Assembly (NCBI GenBank): GCA_964460755.1
Contig: CAYWQL010000003.1
Coordinates: 1-64,000 of the forward strand
Reading direction: 5' to 3'
Length of the DNA: 64,000 nt
Origin: JAYFNU01 sp964460755
GTDB lineage: Bacteria > Bacillota > Clostridia > Oscillospirales > Ruminococcaceae
A program made the translations under genes and the position numbers. Positions 52,031 through 60,978 of this stretch are shown in pieces (position 1 is the first letter of the stretch; each line of letters starts with the position of its first letter). Below the pieces are notes generated by a model. It saw nothing but the letters and a program-made list of their open reading frames with translations. It ran no database searches and had not been told where the DNA came from.

Positions 52031-52795
52031 TTAATTTATTGTAAGCGTTCTTCTTTTTTCTTCGTACCGCGCGACCGTCTTTTCGTCGGGGTCGATACCG
52101 ACTATTCCCACTCCGTCATCTGCCGCCGCGTCAAGCACAACAAGCTGGTCGTTTTTAAGTATGCGCACCGCCTCGTTCACACAAATTACGGCGGGAATGC
52201 CATAGGTTCTCGCTATAATCGCCGTGTGCGAGCTTTCGCCGCCTACCTCGGTAATGATGCCCTTAACCTTGCTTCGGTCAAGGGTCGCGGTATCGCTCGG
52301 AAGAAGGTCGTGGGCGACGACGATAACCTCGCTTGTGAAGCAGGACACATTCTTCTCCTTCTCGCCGTAAATAATCCGCAGTATGCGATTTCTTACATCG
52401 CGAAGGTCGTCCACTCTCTCGGAAATAAGGGGGTCTTCAACTTTTTTCATTATCGCGATATATTCACCGAAAACCATATCCACCGCGTAATCGGGCAGGG
52501 TTCGGTTACCGTAGATTTCGCTTTTTACGCGCTCGAAGATATCCTCGTCATACAGGATTTCCTTGTGGGCTTCAAAAATTTTAGCCTTTTCTTTGTCCTT
52601 AGCGCTAAATGAAGCCACTACGGCGTCAAGCTCCTGTTCGGCGATTTTCCTCGCATTCTCAAAACGCAGAAGATTTTCCCGCTCAAAGCCCTCTTCAAAA
52701 TACGCCCTGTGCACGTCGCAGGAAAACGCCCGATAGACGAACACCCGCCCGACAGCAATCCCCTTTGATACCGTTTTGCCCTTAAGTAGTATCAT
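52031..52795 (-). CDS. Stand-alone N-terminal domain of PTS Enzyme I
   Basis: Equivalent to only the first half (EI-N) of phosphoenolpyruvate-protein phosphotransferase, 254 residues instead of about 570. It starts ILLKGKTVSKGIAVGRVFVY, has the HPr-binding helical insert (about 35-145), and the phospho-His domain with GGESSHTAIIARTYGIPAV (His190, matching E. coli His189). It ends at the domain boundary with a normal stop, and a terminator follows, so the PEP-binding barrel is absent rather than frameshifted nearby. It cannot use PEP alone. It is 10 bp from a nucleotidyltransferase gene and follows AAGGAGG. Confidence 0.85.
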   Translation of the reverse strand: MILLKGKTVSKGIAVGRVFVYRAFSCDVHRAYFEEGFERENLLRFENARKIAEQELDAVVASFSAKDKEKAKIFEAHKEILYDEDIFERVKSEIYGNRTLPDYAVDMVFGEYIAIMKKVEDPLISERVDDLRDVRNRILRIIYGEKEKNVSCFTSEVIVVAHDLLPSDTATLDRSKVKGIITEVGGESSHTAIIARTYGIPAVICVNEAVRILKNDQLVVLDAAADDGVGIVGIDPDEKTVARYEEKRRTLTIN

Positions 52796-52805
52796 TTAGC
52801 CCTCC

Positions 52806-53723
52806 TTAGCTCCAAAGCTTTTCGGGGTAAATTCCTTCCTTCGTCATCTGCTCCATAGCCTGCTGAACCTCCGGCTTATCCTCAATATAGGTCACGCCGT
52901 GCCACCTGTCGTCGCTTTTCATAACGAAGACCGAAACCTTTTTATCCGCTATCATTTCGCCGACTGAGCTTGGAATGGGAAGCTCCGCCTTAAGCGGATT
53001 GTTCCGCGCTTCTCTCTCAATAAAAGCATTAAAGCTTTTTTTCAGCTCACCCATAACGAACGGCGTAAAGCCCCAAAAATTCATTGAAGCCGTACAGCTG
53101 TCGGAAAGCCGCTTCGGTTCTTCTCCGTCGACGCAGGAATACGCTCCGCCGTCCTTTTTGACTATCTTTTTCACCTCGACTATATCGGTTAGATACCCGT
53201 CCTCGGTTTCGCAAACCCCGCGGGTTACGTCACCAAAATCGGTAAGGGTGTTGCTTAAAATATAGCCTACCATTGCGAACTCGTTATCCGCCCGCTTATC
53301 GGCGTCCTTCAAGTAAGCGTACATCTGGGTAAACGCGCTTTTTCCGTAGTAATCATCGGAATTTATGACCGCGAAGGGAGCGTCGATATATTCGCCGCAG
53401 CAAAGTAGCGCCTGAACCGTTCCCCAAGGCTTTATGCGTTCACTATGCACCGAAAAGCCCGCCGGCATACAATCGCCAAGCTCCTGATAAACATACTTGG
53501 TTTCGACGATGGCAGAAATGCGATCTCCGATAATTGCCTTGAAATCCGCCTCGATTTTATGATTAATAATAAATATTATCCTTTTAAATCCAGCCTTAAT
53601 CGCGTCGTAGATAGAATAGTCTATTATTATTTCGCCGTTTCTTCCCACAGCGTCTATCTGCTTTAAGCCGCCGTATCTGCTGCCCATTCCCGCAGCCAAA
53701 ACAACCAATATAGGCTCTTTCAT
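52806..53723 (-). CDS. Sugar-phosphate nucleotidyltransferase
   Basis: NTP_transferase family enzyme, 305 residues, which couples a sugar 1-phosphate to a nucleotide. The signature is LAAGMGSRYGGLKQ (from residue 9), with the metal Asp in AVINSDDYYG. The C-terminal part (MKSDDRWHGVTYIEDKPEV) resembles a group of nucleotidyltransferases often found with hexosamine kinases. An acceptor such as N-acetylhexosamine 1-phosphate would fit the nearby GH20 and PIG-L genes but is not shown. The ATG at 53723 follows GGAGAG; upstream in-frame codons lie in the promoter. It is co-transcribed with the EI-N gene. Confidence 0.83.
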   Translation of the reverse strand: MKEPILVVLAAGMGSRYGGLKQIDAVGRNGEIIIDYSIYDAIKAGFKRIIFIINHKIEADFKAIIGDRISAIVETKYVYQELGDCMPAGFSVHSERIKPWGTVQALLCCGEYIDAPFAVINSDDYYGKSAFTQMYAYLKDADKRADNEFAMVGYILSNTLTDFGDVTRGVCETEDGYLTDIVEVKKIVKKDGGAYSCVDGEEPKRLSDSCTASMNFWGFTPFVMGELKKSFNAFIEREARNNPLKAELPIPSSVGEMIADKKVSVFVMKSDDRWHGVTYIEDKPEVQQAMEQMTKEGIYPEKLWS

Positions 53724-53759
53724 ACACTCTCTCCATTTTCCAAAATTTCTGTTATTCTT

Positions 53760-53788
53760 ATTGTACTTTTTTTTAAGCTCATTTTCAA
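53760..53788 (-). promoter_or_regulatory. Promoter of the nucleotidyltransferase-EI-N operon
   Basis: TTGAAA (53788-53783), 17 bp, TACAAT (53765-53760) on the minus strand, just past the his operon terminator. Confidence 0.65.
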
Positions 53789-53816
53789 CCCTTATCGAGC
53801 TTTTGTCGAGCGCATA

Positions 53817-53847
53817 AAAAACGACGCAGCTCATTCTGCGTCGTTTT
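53817..53847 (-). terminator. Terminator of the his operon
   Basis: AAACGACGCAG pairs with CTGCGTCGTTT around a 6-nt loop, with a T run on the minus strand. It is 2 bp past the histidinol phosphatase stop codon. Confidence 0.92.
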
Positions 53848-53848
53848 A

Positions 53849-54676
53849 TTATTCATATAAATTGATGTCCTTTTCGACAAATCCGCCATTCTCGTATATT
53901 GCGACCGAGCGAAATCCGACCGCCTTCATTTCTGAAATCGCACGACTCATTCCGAAGGAAATCGATTCGACCGCGTGACTGTCGGTGTCTATGCAAACAT
54001 GAGCGCCGAGCTCGCACAGATATTCAAGCAAAAAACGCTTGGGATAAAAGAAATCGCGATAGCTCTTGTACACACCGCCCGTATTGATTTCAAAAACGCC
54101 GCCGACCCTCGCACATTCCGCCGCCGCCGCGCGCGCGAGGTCCATATATCTTTTTGAACTCTCGTCGAAATATCGGTTGTCGGCGTTAAGCTTTAGGATT
54201 ATGTCAAAATGTCCGAAGATATCGGGTTTATTCTTAATCGCGTTATCGACGGTACATTCATAAAAATCCCGCGCCATAGCTACTCCGTCGCCGTCGTAGT
54301 ATCTGTTTATCGCGTCGTCGATAATCTCTTGGTTGTTGTCGATACAAAAGCCCATTTCGGGTCCTTTGACCGGTATATTGTGAACAGAACCGACGATGAA
54401 ATCGAGATTATCACGACTCTTGGTCGGATACAAATAGTCGCTTTCTATTCCGCAATAAATACGAAGACGCCCCTCGTATTCTTTTTTTAGCTCGTTAATC
54501 GCGGCGATATAGCCCGGCTCGTCCTGAAGCGATTTCGGAAAGGTCGGGTCGTTTGAGTGCCCCGAAAAACCAAAATCCGAAAGCCCTGCCGCTATCGCTG
54601 CGTCAGCCATTTCACGGGGGGTATTAGCCCCGTCGCAAAGGGTGGTGTGGTTGTGCATAGAAGAACTTGGTTTCAT
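53849..54676 (-). CDS. hisK: Histidinol-phosphatase, PHP family
   Basis: PHP-domain metallophosphatase that converts histidinol phosphate to histidinol, the step before HisD; 275 residues. Metal-binding motifs are MHNHTTLCDG, GFSGHSND and CIDTDSHAVE. Unlike proteobacteria, where this activity is fused in HisB, Gram-positives use this PHP enzyme (HisJ/HisK type). It is the last gene of the his operon; its ATG overlaps the hisIE stop codon by one base (TAATG). The his terminator follows at once. Confidence 0.92.
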   Translation of the reverse strand: MKPSSSMHNHTTLCDGANTPREMADAAIAAGLSDFGFSGHSNDPTFPKSLQDEPGYIAAINELKKEYEGRLRIYCGIESDYLYPTKSRDNLDFIVGSVHNIPVKGPEMGFCIDNNQEIIDDAINRYYDGDGVAMARDFYECTVDNAIKNKPDIFGHFDIILKLNADNRYFDESSKRYMDLARAAAAECARVGGVFEINTGGVYKSYRDFFYPKRFLLEYLCELGAHVCIDTDSHAVESISFGMSRAISEMKAVGFRSVAIYENGGFVEKDINLYE

Positions 54677-55320
54677 TATTTCATCGTCTCCTGCTTAACC
54701 TTGTGGTCAATAACGTGGCGCGATGCAAGCTCGTTTCTTATGTCATCGACCGAAATACCCATTTCCACCATAAGCACCAAAACGTGATAGCATAGGTCGC
54801 TTATCTCATAAATCGTTTCTTCCTTTGACTGCTTCATTGCGCCGATTATGACCTCTGTGCATTCCTCGCCGACCTTCTTTAAAATCTTGTCCTTTCCCTT
54901 TTCGAAAAGGTAGGTCGTATAGCTTCCCTCAGGACGAAGCTTGTTGCGTTCAACGAGAAGCTCATAAAGACTTTCAAGCGCGAAGCGGCCGACTGTCTCG
55001 TCGCAAAGAAGGACGTTCGTAAAGCAGGAATTTGTTCCAAGGTGACAGGCTGGTCCGTCCTTTATAACTTTTACAACGAGCGCGTCGAAATCGCAGTCGG
55101 CTGTTATCGAAACGATATGCTGAAAATTGCCGCTCGTTTCGCCCTTTCGCCAAAGCTCCTTTCGGCTTCTTGACCAAAAGCAGGTGCGCTTTTCATCGAT
55201 TGATATTTTAAGACTTTCCTCGTTCATATAAGCGACTGTCAGCACCTCGCCCGTATGAAAATCCTGCACCACCGCGGGGATAAGCCCGTTTTCGTCGTAT
55301 TTAAGTTTCTGTAAATCCAT
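54676..55320 (-). CDS. hisI: Bifunctional phosphoribosyl-AMP cyclohydrolase/phosphoribosyl-ATP pyrophosphatase
   Basis: HisIE fusion catalysing steps 2 and 3 of histidine synthesis, 214 residues. The HisI half has YMNEESLKISIDEKRTCFWS, RKGETSGNFQ and the zinc Cys in DCDFDALVV and ACHLGTNSCF. The HisE half (about 125-214) has KVGEECTEVIIGA and EISDLCYHVLVLM. The ATG at 55320 follows AGAGG and lies 2 bp after the hisF stop; a longer in-frame start would run into hisF. Confidence 0.96.
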   Translation of the reverse strand: MDLQKLKYDENGLIPAVVQDFHTGEVLTVAYMNEESLKISIDEKRTCFWSRSRKELWRKGETSGNFQHIVSITADCDFDALVVKVIKDGPACHLGTNSCFTNVLLCDETVGRFALESLYELLVERNKLRPEGSYTTYLFEKGKDKILKKVGEECTEVIIGAMKQSKEETIYEISDLCYHVLVLMVEMGISVDDIRNELASRHVIDHKVKQETMK

Positions 55321-55322
55321 CG

Positions 55323-56087
55323 CTAACCTCTCAATGTTCTGACGCATACGCCGTTATTTTTTAAGTATATCTTTAAATCGTTTATCGCAAGCTGCTTGTA
55401 ATGAAATATGCTCGCCGCAAGTCCCGCATCGGCGCTTGTTCTATCAAACAGCTCAAGAAAATCTTCTTTCTTACCCGCGCCGCCCGAAGCGACGACTGGT
55501 ATTTTAACCGCCCCCGTCACGGCGTTAAGCATTTCAATATCAAAGCCGTTTTTAACCCCGTCGGTATCTATACTGTTGAGGACGATTTCGCCCGCTCCGT
55601 TCGCCTCGCCACGCTTTGCCCATTCGGTCGCGTCAATACCAGTGTTTTCGCGCCCGCCTTTTACGAAAACGAGAAATCTTCCGTCAACCCTTGAAACGTC
55701 CATTGAAAGCACGACGCACTGGTCGCCATACTTCTTGGCGGCGTCGGAAATAAGGCTCGGGTTTCTTACGGCGCCAGAATTTACGCTCACCTTGTCCGCG
55801 CCCGACTTGAGCACAATATCGAAATCATCAACCGAGTTTATGTTTCCGCCTACCGTGAGCGGAATAAATATCTCACTTGCGACCCGCCTTAGCACGTCGG
55901 TAAATATCGGTCGCTTTTCAAAGCTCGCCGTTATATCGTAAAACACAAGCTCGTCGACCCCCTGCTCATTATAGAACTTTGCAAGCTCGACGGGGTCGTT
56001 AACGTCCTCAACCCCTTTAAAGTTTGTGCCCTTTACAACACGCCCATCGCGAACGTCAAGACAGGCGATAATTCTCTTTGTCAGCAT
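55323..56087 (-). CDS. hisF: Imidazole glycerol phosphate synthase, cyclase subunit
   Basis: TIM-barrel cyclase subunit that, with HisH, makes imidazole glycerol phosphate and AICAR; 254 residues. The start MLTKRIIACLDVRDGRVVKG carries the catalytic Asp11. The second catalytic Asp is in LNSIDTDGVKNGFD, and the phosphate loops VGGNINSVDD and VASGGAGKKEDF are intact. It overlaps hisA by 7 bp. Partner genes hisH and hisA are directly upstream in the operon. Confidence 0.97.
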   Translation of the reverse strand: MLTKRIIACLDVRDGRVVKGTNFKGVEDVNDPVELAKFYNEQGVDELVFYDITASFEKRPIFTDVLRRVASEIFIPLTVGGNINSVDDFDIVLKSGADKVSVNSGAVRNPSLISDAAKKYGDQCVVLSMDVSRVDGRFLVFVKGGRENTGIDATEWAKRGEANGAGEIVLNSIDTDGVKNGFDIEMLNAVTGAVKIPVVASGGAGKKEDFLELFDRTSADAGLAASIFHYKQLAINDLKIYLKNNGVCVRTLRG

Positions 56088-56791
56088 ATATCAAGTACCT
56101 CTTTCAAATCGAGCGCCCCCGTATAAATCGCCTTTCCGACTATCGCGCCGTCGCAGCCCATTTCCTTGAGCTTCAAAATCTCCGAAAGGGAGCATATGCC
56201 GCCCGACGCGACTATATCAATACCCTTTATTTCGCATAGCCTGCGAAAGGCTTGAAGGTTTGTGCCCTTCATAGCGCCGTCGGTCGCAATATCGGTGTAT
56301 ATAACAGTTTTTACGCCAAGGTCTCGCGCCCTTTCACAAAACTCGAAGCTGTTGACTCCCGTTTTGTTTATCCAGCCGTCAGTTGCGACGAAGCCGTCCT
56401 TTGCGTCGACGCCAAGCACTATTTTGTCGCCAAATTCATCGACAGCGCGTTTTAAAAAGCTCAAATCCTTAACCGCCGCCGTGCCGAGTATAACCCGCTT
56501 CACACCGAGCGACAAAACCTTTTCTATGCGCTCCTCATCGCGGATGCCGCCGCCGACCTCGACAAAAAGAGGCGCGGCTTCAACTATTCTTTTTATGGTG
56601 TCAAAATTAGCAAGCGTTCCCTGCTTCGCACCGTCCAAATCGACGACGTGAAGAAACCGCGCGCCGCTTTCATAAAACCCCTTCGCGACAGCCGCAGGCT
56701 CGTCGTTAAATATGTCGACTCTTTTGTAGTCGCCTTGTGTCAGCCTTACGGCCTTGCCTGCGATAAGGTCGATTGCGGGAAAAATCTTCAT
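56081..56791 (-). CDS. hisA: ProFAR isomerase (HisA)
   Basis: Phosphoribosylformimino-5-aminoimidazole carboxamide ribotide isomerase, 236 residues, a TIM barrel related to HisF. The start MKIFPAIDLIAGKAVRL has the catalytic Asp8, and the second catalytic Asp is in YTDIATDGAMKGTN. Phosphate loops are VEVGGGIRDEE and VASGGICSLSE. It overlaps hisH by 4 bp at its 5' end and hisF by 7 bp at its 3' end. Confidence 0.97.
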   Translation of the reverse strand: MKIFPAIDLIAGKAVRLTQGDYKRVDIFNDEPAAVAKGFYESGARFLHVVDLDGAKQGTLANFDTIKRIVEAAPLFVEVGGGIRDEERIEKVLSLGVKRVILGTAAVKDLSFLKRAVDEFGDKIVLGVDAKDGFVATDGWINKTGVNSFEFCERARDLGVKTVIYTDIATDGAMKGTNLQAFRRLCEIKGIDIVASGGICSLSEILKLKEMGCDGAIVGKAIYTGALDLKEVLDIC

Positions 56792-57414
56792 ACCGTTATC
56801 TCCGAAAACGCTTTTAATATTCTTAGTCCCACCTCGCCGCTTTTTTCCGGGTGAAACTGAGTGCCGAATACGTTGCCGTTCGCAACCGCGCCCGCAACGT
56901 TGACCCCATAGCCGCTCATTGCGACCAGAGCCTCGGCGTTCGTCCTTACATAGAAGGAATGGACGTAATAAACAAAGTCGCCATCCTTCGAGTACTTCAT
57001 AAGCGGGTTGTCTTTTTTTAAAATGTGAAGCTCATTCCAACCCATATGCGGAACCTTAAGAGAAAGCCTTTTCACTTCCTTTTCGTCGGAAAGGGAAACG
57101 ACGTCGCCCTTAATATACGAAAGCCCCTCGTGTTCGCCGTACTCATAGCTTTTTTCAAAAAGAAGCTGCATTCCAAGACATATCCCCAAAAGCGGCTTAC
57201 CCTTCTTTACCTGCTCGTCGAGCACGGGAACAAGCCGAGTTGCGCGAAGCTTGTCCGCCGCGTCTGCGAACGCCCCGACACCGGGAAGAATAATCCTGTC
57301 AGCTCTTTCGAGGTCTTCTTTTTTATTTGTTATTCTGTTTTCAATGCCAAGCGCATTGAGCGACGACGAAAGGCTGAAAAGGTTGCCCACGCCGTAATCA
57401 ATTATCGAAACCAT
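56788..57414 (-). CDS. hisH: Imidazole glycerol phosphate synthase, glutaminase subunit
   Basis: Class I glutamine amidotransferase that supplies ammonia to HisF, 208 residues. The nucleophile Cys is in LLGICLGMQLLF and the His-Glu pair in GTQFHPEKSGEVG. The oxyanion region is ILPGVGAFADA. It directly follows hisB with no gap and overlaps hisA by 4 bp. Confidence 0.97.
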   Translation of the reverse strand: MVSIIDYGVGNLFSLSSSLNALGIENRITNKKEDLERADRIILPGVGAFADAADKLRATRLVPVLDEQVKKGKPLLGICLGMQLLFEKSYEYGEHEGLSYIKGDVVSLSDEKEVKRLSLKVPHMGWNELHILKKDNPLMKYSKDGDFVYYVHSFYVRTNAEALVAMSGYGVNVAGAVANGNVFGTQFHPEKSGEVGLRILKAFSEITV

Positions 57415-58005
57415 TTAATCAATCAACCCTTTTGTCGAGGGTATTTCGTCCTTATATTTTTCGTCGATAGAAACCGACGTTGCAAGTGAACGGGCAAGAG
57501 CCTTGAAAGCCGCTTCAATGATGTGGTGACTGTTTTTACCCGCAAGCTGGCGAACGTGTATCGTCGCGCCGAGCGAACGCGCAAATCCTAAGAAAAACTC
57601 CGAAACAAGCTCGGTTTCAAATTCGCCGACAAGCTCGGTCGGAATCAGAAGCGAATCGTCAACGAAGCACCTTCCGCTTATATCGCTCACCGCCATAACG
57701 AGCGCGTCGTCCATAGGGATTATCGCGTTGCCGTATCGCATTATGCCCTTGCGCTCGCCAAGCGCCTCGCTAAACGCCATACCCAAAACAATGGCAACGT
57801 CCTCGACGGTGTGGTGGTTGTCAACCTTCGTGTCGCCCTTGCAGTCAACACAGAGGTCAAAGCGCCCGTGACGGGAGAAAAGCTCAAGCATATGGTCTAA
57901 AAAACCGACTCCCGTGTCGATTTCGTATTTCCCGCTTCCGTCCAAATTGAGCTTAACCGAAATATCGGTTTCGTTCGATTTTCTTTTGATTGTCGCTTGT
58001 CTCAT
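57415..58005 (-). CDS. hisB: Imidazoleglycerol-phosphate dehydratase
   Basis: Mn-dependent dehydratase, 196 residues, monofunctional as in Gram-positives (the phosphatase is a separate PHP protein at the operon end). Metal motifs are DHMLELFSRHGRFD, DNHHTVEDVAIVLG and KNSHHIIEAAFKALARS. It overlaps hisC by 4 bp and abuts hisH. Confidence 0.97.
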   Translation of the reverse strand: MRQATIKRKSNETDISVKLNLDGSGKYEIDTGVGFLDHMLELFSRHGRFDLCVDCKGDTKVDNHHTVEDVAIVLGMAFSEALGERKGIMRYGNAIIPMDDALVMAVSDISGRCFVDDSLLIPTELVGEFETELVSEFFLGFARSLGATIHVRQLAGKNSHHIIEAAFKALARSLATSVSIDEKYKDEIPSTKGLID

Positions 58006-59072
58006 TTTCCCTCACCTTTCAAAATTTCCTTTGTCGCGGCGATAAGCGCGTCCATATCTTTTTTAGTACCTATCGAAATTCTAACATATTTCTCTATTCT
58101 TTTGCCACCTAAATATCGGACAAGTATGCCCCTGCGCTTAAGTTTTTTATAATATTCCTCGCCCGAAAGACCGTCGGGACATTTGGTGAAAATAAAATTT
58201 GTTTTGCTGTCGGTTGAAACAAAGCCAAGCTTTGAAAGCTCCTGTTTCGCGTACTCGCGGACGTCGACGACCTTTTTAAGGTTATCGCAAAAATATTTTT
58301 CGTCCGAAAGCGCCGCCGCGCCCGCAACAAGGGTAAGACGATTGACGTTATACGGGTTAAAGCTGAATTTTACCGTGTTGAGGTCTTTTATCAGCTCCTC
58401 GTTTGCAACCGCGAAGCCGAGCCGCGCCCCCGCAAGATTTCTTGACTTAGAAAAGGTTCCGATGACCAAAAGATTTTTATACCTTTTAGTAAGCGGTATT
58501 ACGCTTTCGCCGCCGAAATCGACATAGGCTTCATCGACGACGACCAGCCGCTTTTGGTTTTGCTTAATAAGCCGCTCGACCTCGTCCGCCGAAAGCGCTA
58601 TGCCCGTCGGTGCGTTGGGGTTCGCGATAAAGACGGTTTTGTCGATATTCTTATAGTCGTCAACCTTGATTTTCAGCTCGTCGTCAAGAGGTACGACCGT
58701 CGCCTCAACCGAAAGCAGCGCCGCAAAAACCTTATAAAATCCATAGGTTATGTCGGCATACGCCGCCCCCTTTTCGCAAAACGCCATAAAGCTAAAGGCA
58801 AGCACCTCGTCCGAGCCGTTCGAGGCAAATACGTTTTCCTTTTGAACCCCGAAGGTTTTCGCCAAGGCTTCCAAAAAATCCGAGCAGGTCGGGTCGCTGT
58901 AAAGCCGTAAATTGTCAACCTCTTTTCCGCTCACCGCCGCCTTGACCTTTTTGCTTGGCGGAAAGGGGTTTTCGTTTGTGTTAAGCTTAATAAAGCTATC
59001 TTTGCCCGTCGGCTGTTCACCGGGAATATAGGGTTCAAGTGAACTCAATTTATTTGTAAAAAACTCACTCAT
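58002..59072 (-). CDS. hisC: Histidinol-phosphate aminotransferase
   Basis: PLP-dependent aminotransferase of fold type I, 356 residues, converting imidazole acetol phosphate to histidinol phosphate. The PLP lysine is in GTFSKSRNLAGARLGFA. Other landmarks are LNTNENPFPPS, FASNGSDEVLAF, ANPNAPTG and VVDEAYVDFGG. It lies 8 bp after hisD and overlaps hisB by 4 bp. Confidence 0.96.
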   Translation of the reverse strand: MSEFFTNKLSSLEPYIPGEQPTGKDSFIKLNTNENPFPPSKKVKAAVSGKEVDNLRLYSDPTCSDFLEALAKTFGVQKENVFASNGSDEVLAFSFMAFCEKGAAYADITYGFYKVFAALLSVEATVVPLDDELKIKVDDYKNIDKTVFIANPNAPTGIALSADEVERLIKQNQKRLVVVDEAYVDFGGESVIPLTKRYKNLLVIGTFSKSRNLAGARLGFAVANEELIKDLNTVKFSFNPYNVNRLTLVAGAAALSDEKYFCDNLKKVVDVREYAKQELSKLGFVSTDSKTNFIFTKCPDGLSGEEYYKKLKRRGILVRYLGGKRIEKYVRISIGTKKDMDALIAATKEILKGEGK

Positions 59073-59080
59073 TTACTATC

Positions 59081-60361
59081 CTACTCGTCAAAGCGGATAA
59101 GTACCGATTTCGCGTGTCCGTCAAGTCCTTCGATTTTGGCGAACGAGGCGACGTCGTCCTTAACCTCGCTTAACGCTTCCTTTGTGTAATATACATAGTT
59201 TGAAGTTTTGATGAAATCGTCCACCGAAAGCGGCGAAGAAAACCGCGCCGTCCCCCCCGTGGGCAGGGTATGGTTGGTGCCCGCGAAATAATCGCCAAGA
59301 GCCTCGGGAACATTTTTGCCCATAAAGACGCAGCCCGCGTTTACGACAAGACTCAAGAGCGAAAACGGGTCGTCTACGCAAAGCTCCAAATGCTCGGGCG
59401 CGATAAGGTTGGATATTCTCACCGCTTCTTTTAAATTCTTCACAACTATTATCTTTCCGTTGTTGTCAACCGACGCCCGCGCGATTTCCTTTCTCGGAAG
59501 CTTTTCTATTTGCCCTTCAAGGCTTTCGCTCACTTTCTTTGCAAGCGACGCGCTGTCACATACAAGCACCGCCGAGGAGTTCTTGTCGTGCTCGGCTTGC
59601 GAAAGCATATCAGCCGCGACATAGTCGGCGTTTGCCGTTTCGTCTGCAAGAACGAGTATTTCGCTCGGACCCGCGACCATATCTATATCGACCGAGCCAA
59701 ATACGCGGCGCTTCGCCGTCGAAACATATATATTTCCCGGCCCTACTATCTTGTCGACCTTTTTCACCGATTCTGTGCCATAGGCGAGCGCCGCAATCGC
59801 CTGCGCCCCACCCATTTTGTATATGGTCGTAACCCCCGCGACCTTTGCCGCCGTAAGTATTGCGGGATTTATTTTCCCCATCTTGTCTGGCGGAGTCGCA
59901 ATAGCTATCTCGCTCACCCCAGCGATTTTTGCAGGAATTGTATCCATAAGCACGCTCGACGGATACGCCGCCGTGCCGCCCGGAACATACAGCCCGACCC
60001 GCTCAAGGGCGATAACCCGCTGACCGAGAACAATGCCGTCATTTTCGGAAAGGGTGAAGCCGTTTCGCTTTTGACGCGAATGGAAGGCGACGATATTCGC
60101 CTTCGCCTTTTCGAGCGTTTCAATAAAGGCTTCGTCCGCGGCGGCGTATGCCTCGTCGATTTCCTCGGCGCTTACCAAAAGGGACGAAAGCCTTGCGCCA
60201 TCGAATTTTTCGCAATATCTGAAAAGCGCCTCGTCGCCGTTTCGGCGAACGTCCTCAAGTATTTCCGCGACCGTCTTTTCCACAGCTTCGTTTATCGTCT
60301 GTTGTTCGCGAAGGATAATATCCTCAACCGCGATTTCACTGCAATCAAATGTCTTAATCAT
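59081..60361 (-). CDS. hisD: Histidinol dehydrogenase
   Basis: Zinc- and NAD-dependent enzyme for the last two steps, histidinol to histidine; 426 residues. Landmarks are YVPGGTAAYPSSVLM, KIVGPGNIYVSTAKR, the MVAGPSEILVLAD block, LSQAEHDKNSSAVLV with zinc ligands, and GTNHTLPTGGTARFSS. The ATG at 60361 follows AAAGGA and overlaps the hisG stop (ATGA); a longer frame beginning at 60385 lies wholly inside hisG. Confidence 0.97.
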   Translation of the reverse strand: MIKTFDCSEIAVEDIILREQQTINEAVEKTVAEILEDVRRNGDEALFRYCEKFDGARLSSLLVSAEEIDEAYAAADEAFIETLEKAKANIVAFHSRQKRNGFTLSENDGIVLGQRVIALERVGLYVPGGTAAYPSSVLMDTIPAKIAGVSEIAIATPPDKMGKINPAILTAAKVAGVTTIYKMGGAQAIAALAYGTESVKKVDKIVGPGNIYVSTAKRRVFGSVDIDMVAGPSEILVLADETANADYVAADMLSQAEHDKNSSAVLVCDSASLAKKVSESLEGQIEKLPRKEIARASVDNNGKIIVVKNLKEAVRISNLIAPEHLELCVDDPFSLLSLVVNAGCVFMGKNVPEALGDYFAGTNHTLPTGGTARFSSPLSVDDFIKTSNYVYYTKEALSEVKDDVASFAKIEGLDGHAKSVLIRFDE

Positions 60362-60975
60362 ATTTTTTCCTTTAACCCCGTGCAAATTTTATCAATAATT
60401 TCGGATTTAAACTTATAGCTGCTCTTGTTTGAAATAAGCCGCGCGCTTATGCCCTCGATTTCGCTGACGACCGAAAGGTTGTTCTCGCGAAGGGTACTTC
60501 CCGTTTCAACGATATCGACGATAACATCGGAAAGCCCCAATATAGGGGCAAGCTCGATGCTTCCGTTAAGCTTAATTATGTCTATCTTTCGGCTTTTGCC
60601 TTCAAAATACCTCGTCGCCGTGTTGGGATATTTAGTCGCGACACGAAGCGGCAAATTTAGGTCGTCCTCAAAACCGTTTTTCGCGGCAACCGCCATACGG
60701 CACACGCCGATTTTTAGATCGAGAAGCTCATACACATCGTAGCTTCCCTCATAAAGAGTGTCGCTTCCGACGACGCCTATATCCGCCGCGCCACGCTCGA
60801 CATAAATCGCGATGTCCGACGGCTTTACTAAAAGATAGCGAACGCCTTTTTCCTCATTTTCAAAAACAAGAAGACGAGTATCGTCTAAAACCTCGGAGCA
60901 GTCGTAGCCAATCTCGGCGAACAGCTTATAAACCTTGTTGCCGAGCCGACCCTTCGGCAAAGCTATGCTTAACAT
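60358..60975 (-). CDS. hisG: ATP phosphoribosyltransferase, short form
   Basis: First and feedback-controlled enzyme of histidine synthesis, 205 residues. It is the short HisG_S type lacking the C-terminal regulatory domain, so it needs HisZ as regulatory partner, which is encoded just upstream. Motifs are ALPKGRLGNKVYKLFAEIGY, GAADIGVVGSDTL and VDIVETGSTLRENNL (the PRPP-binding loop). It begins 3 bp after hisZ and overlaps hisD by 4 bp. Confidence 0.96.
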   Translation of the reverse strand: MLSIALPKGRLGNKVYKLFAEIGYDCSEVLDDTRLLVFENEEKGVRYLLVKPSDIAIYVERGAADIGVVGSDTLYEGSYDVYELLDLKIGVCRMAVAAKNGFEDDLNLPLRVATKYPNTATRYFEGKSRKIDIIKLNGSIELAPILGLSDVIVDIVETGSTLRENNLSVVSEIEGISARLISNKSSYKFKSEIIDKICTGLKEKI

Positions 60976-60978
60976 ATT

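Noticed and set aside
52031..52795. Enzyme I pseudogene
   Set aside because: The frame is intact, has a strong Shine-Dalgarno site, ends at a natural domain boundary and is followed by a well-formed terminator; no EI-C remnant lies downstream.
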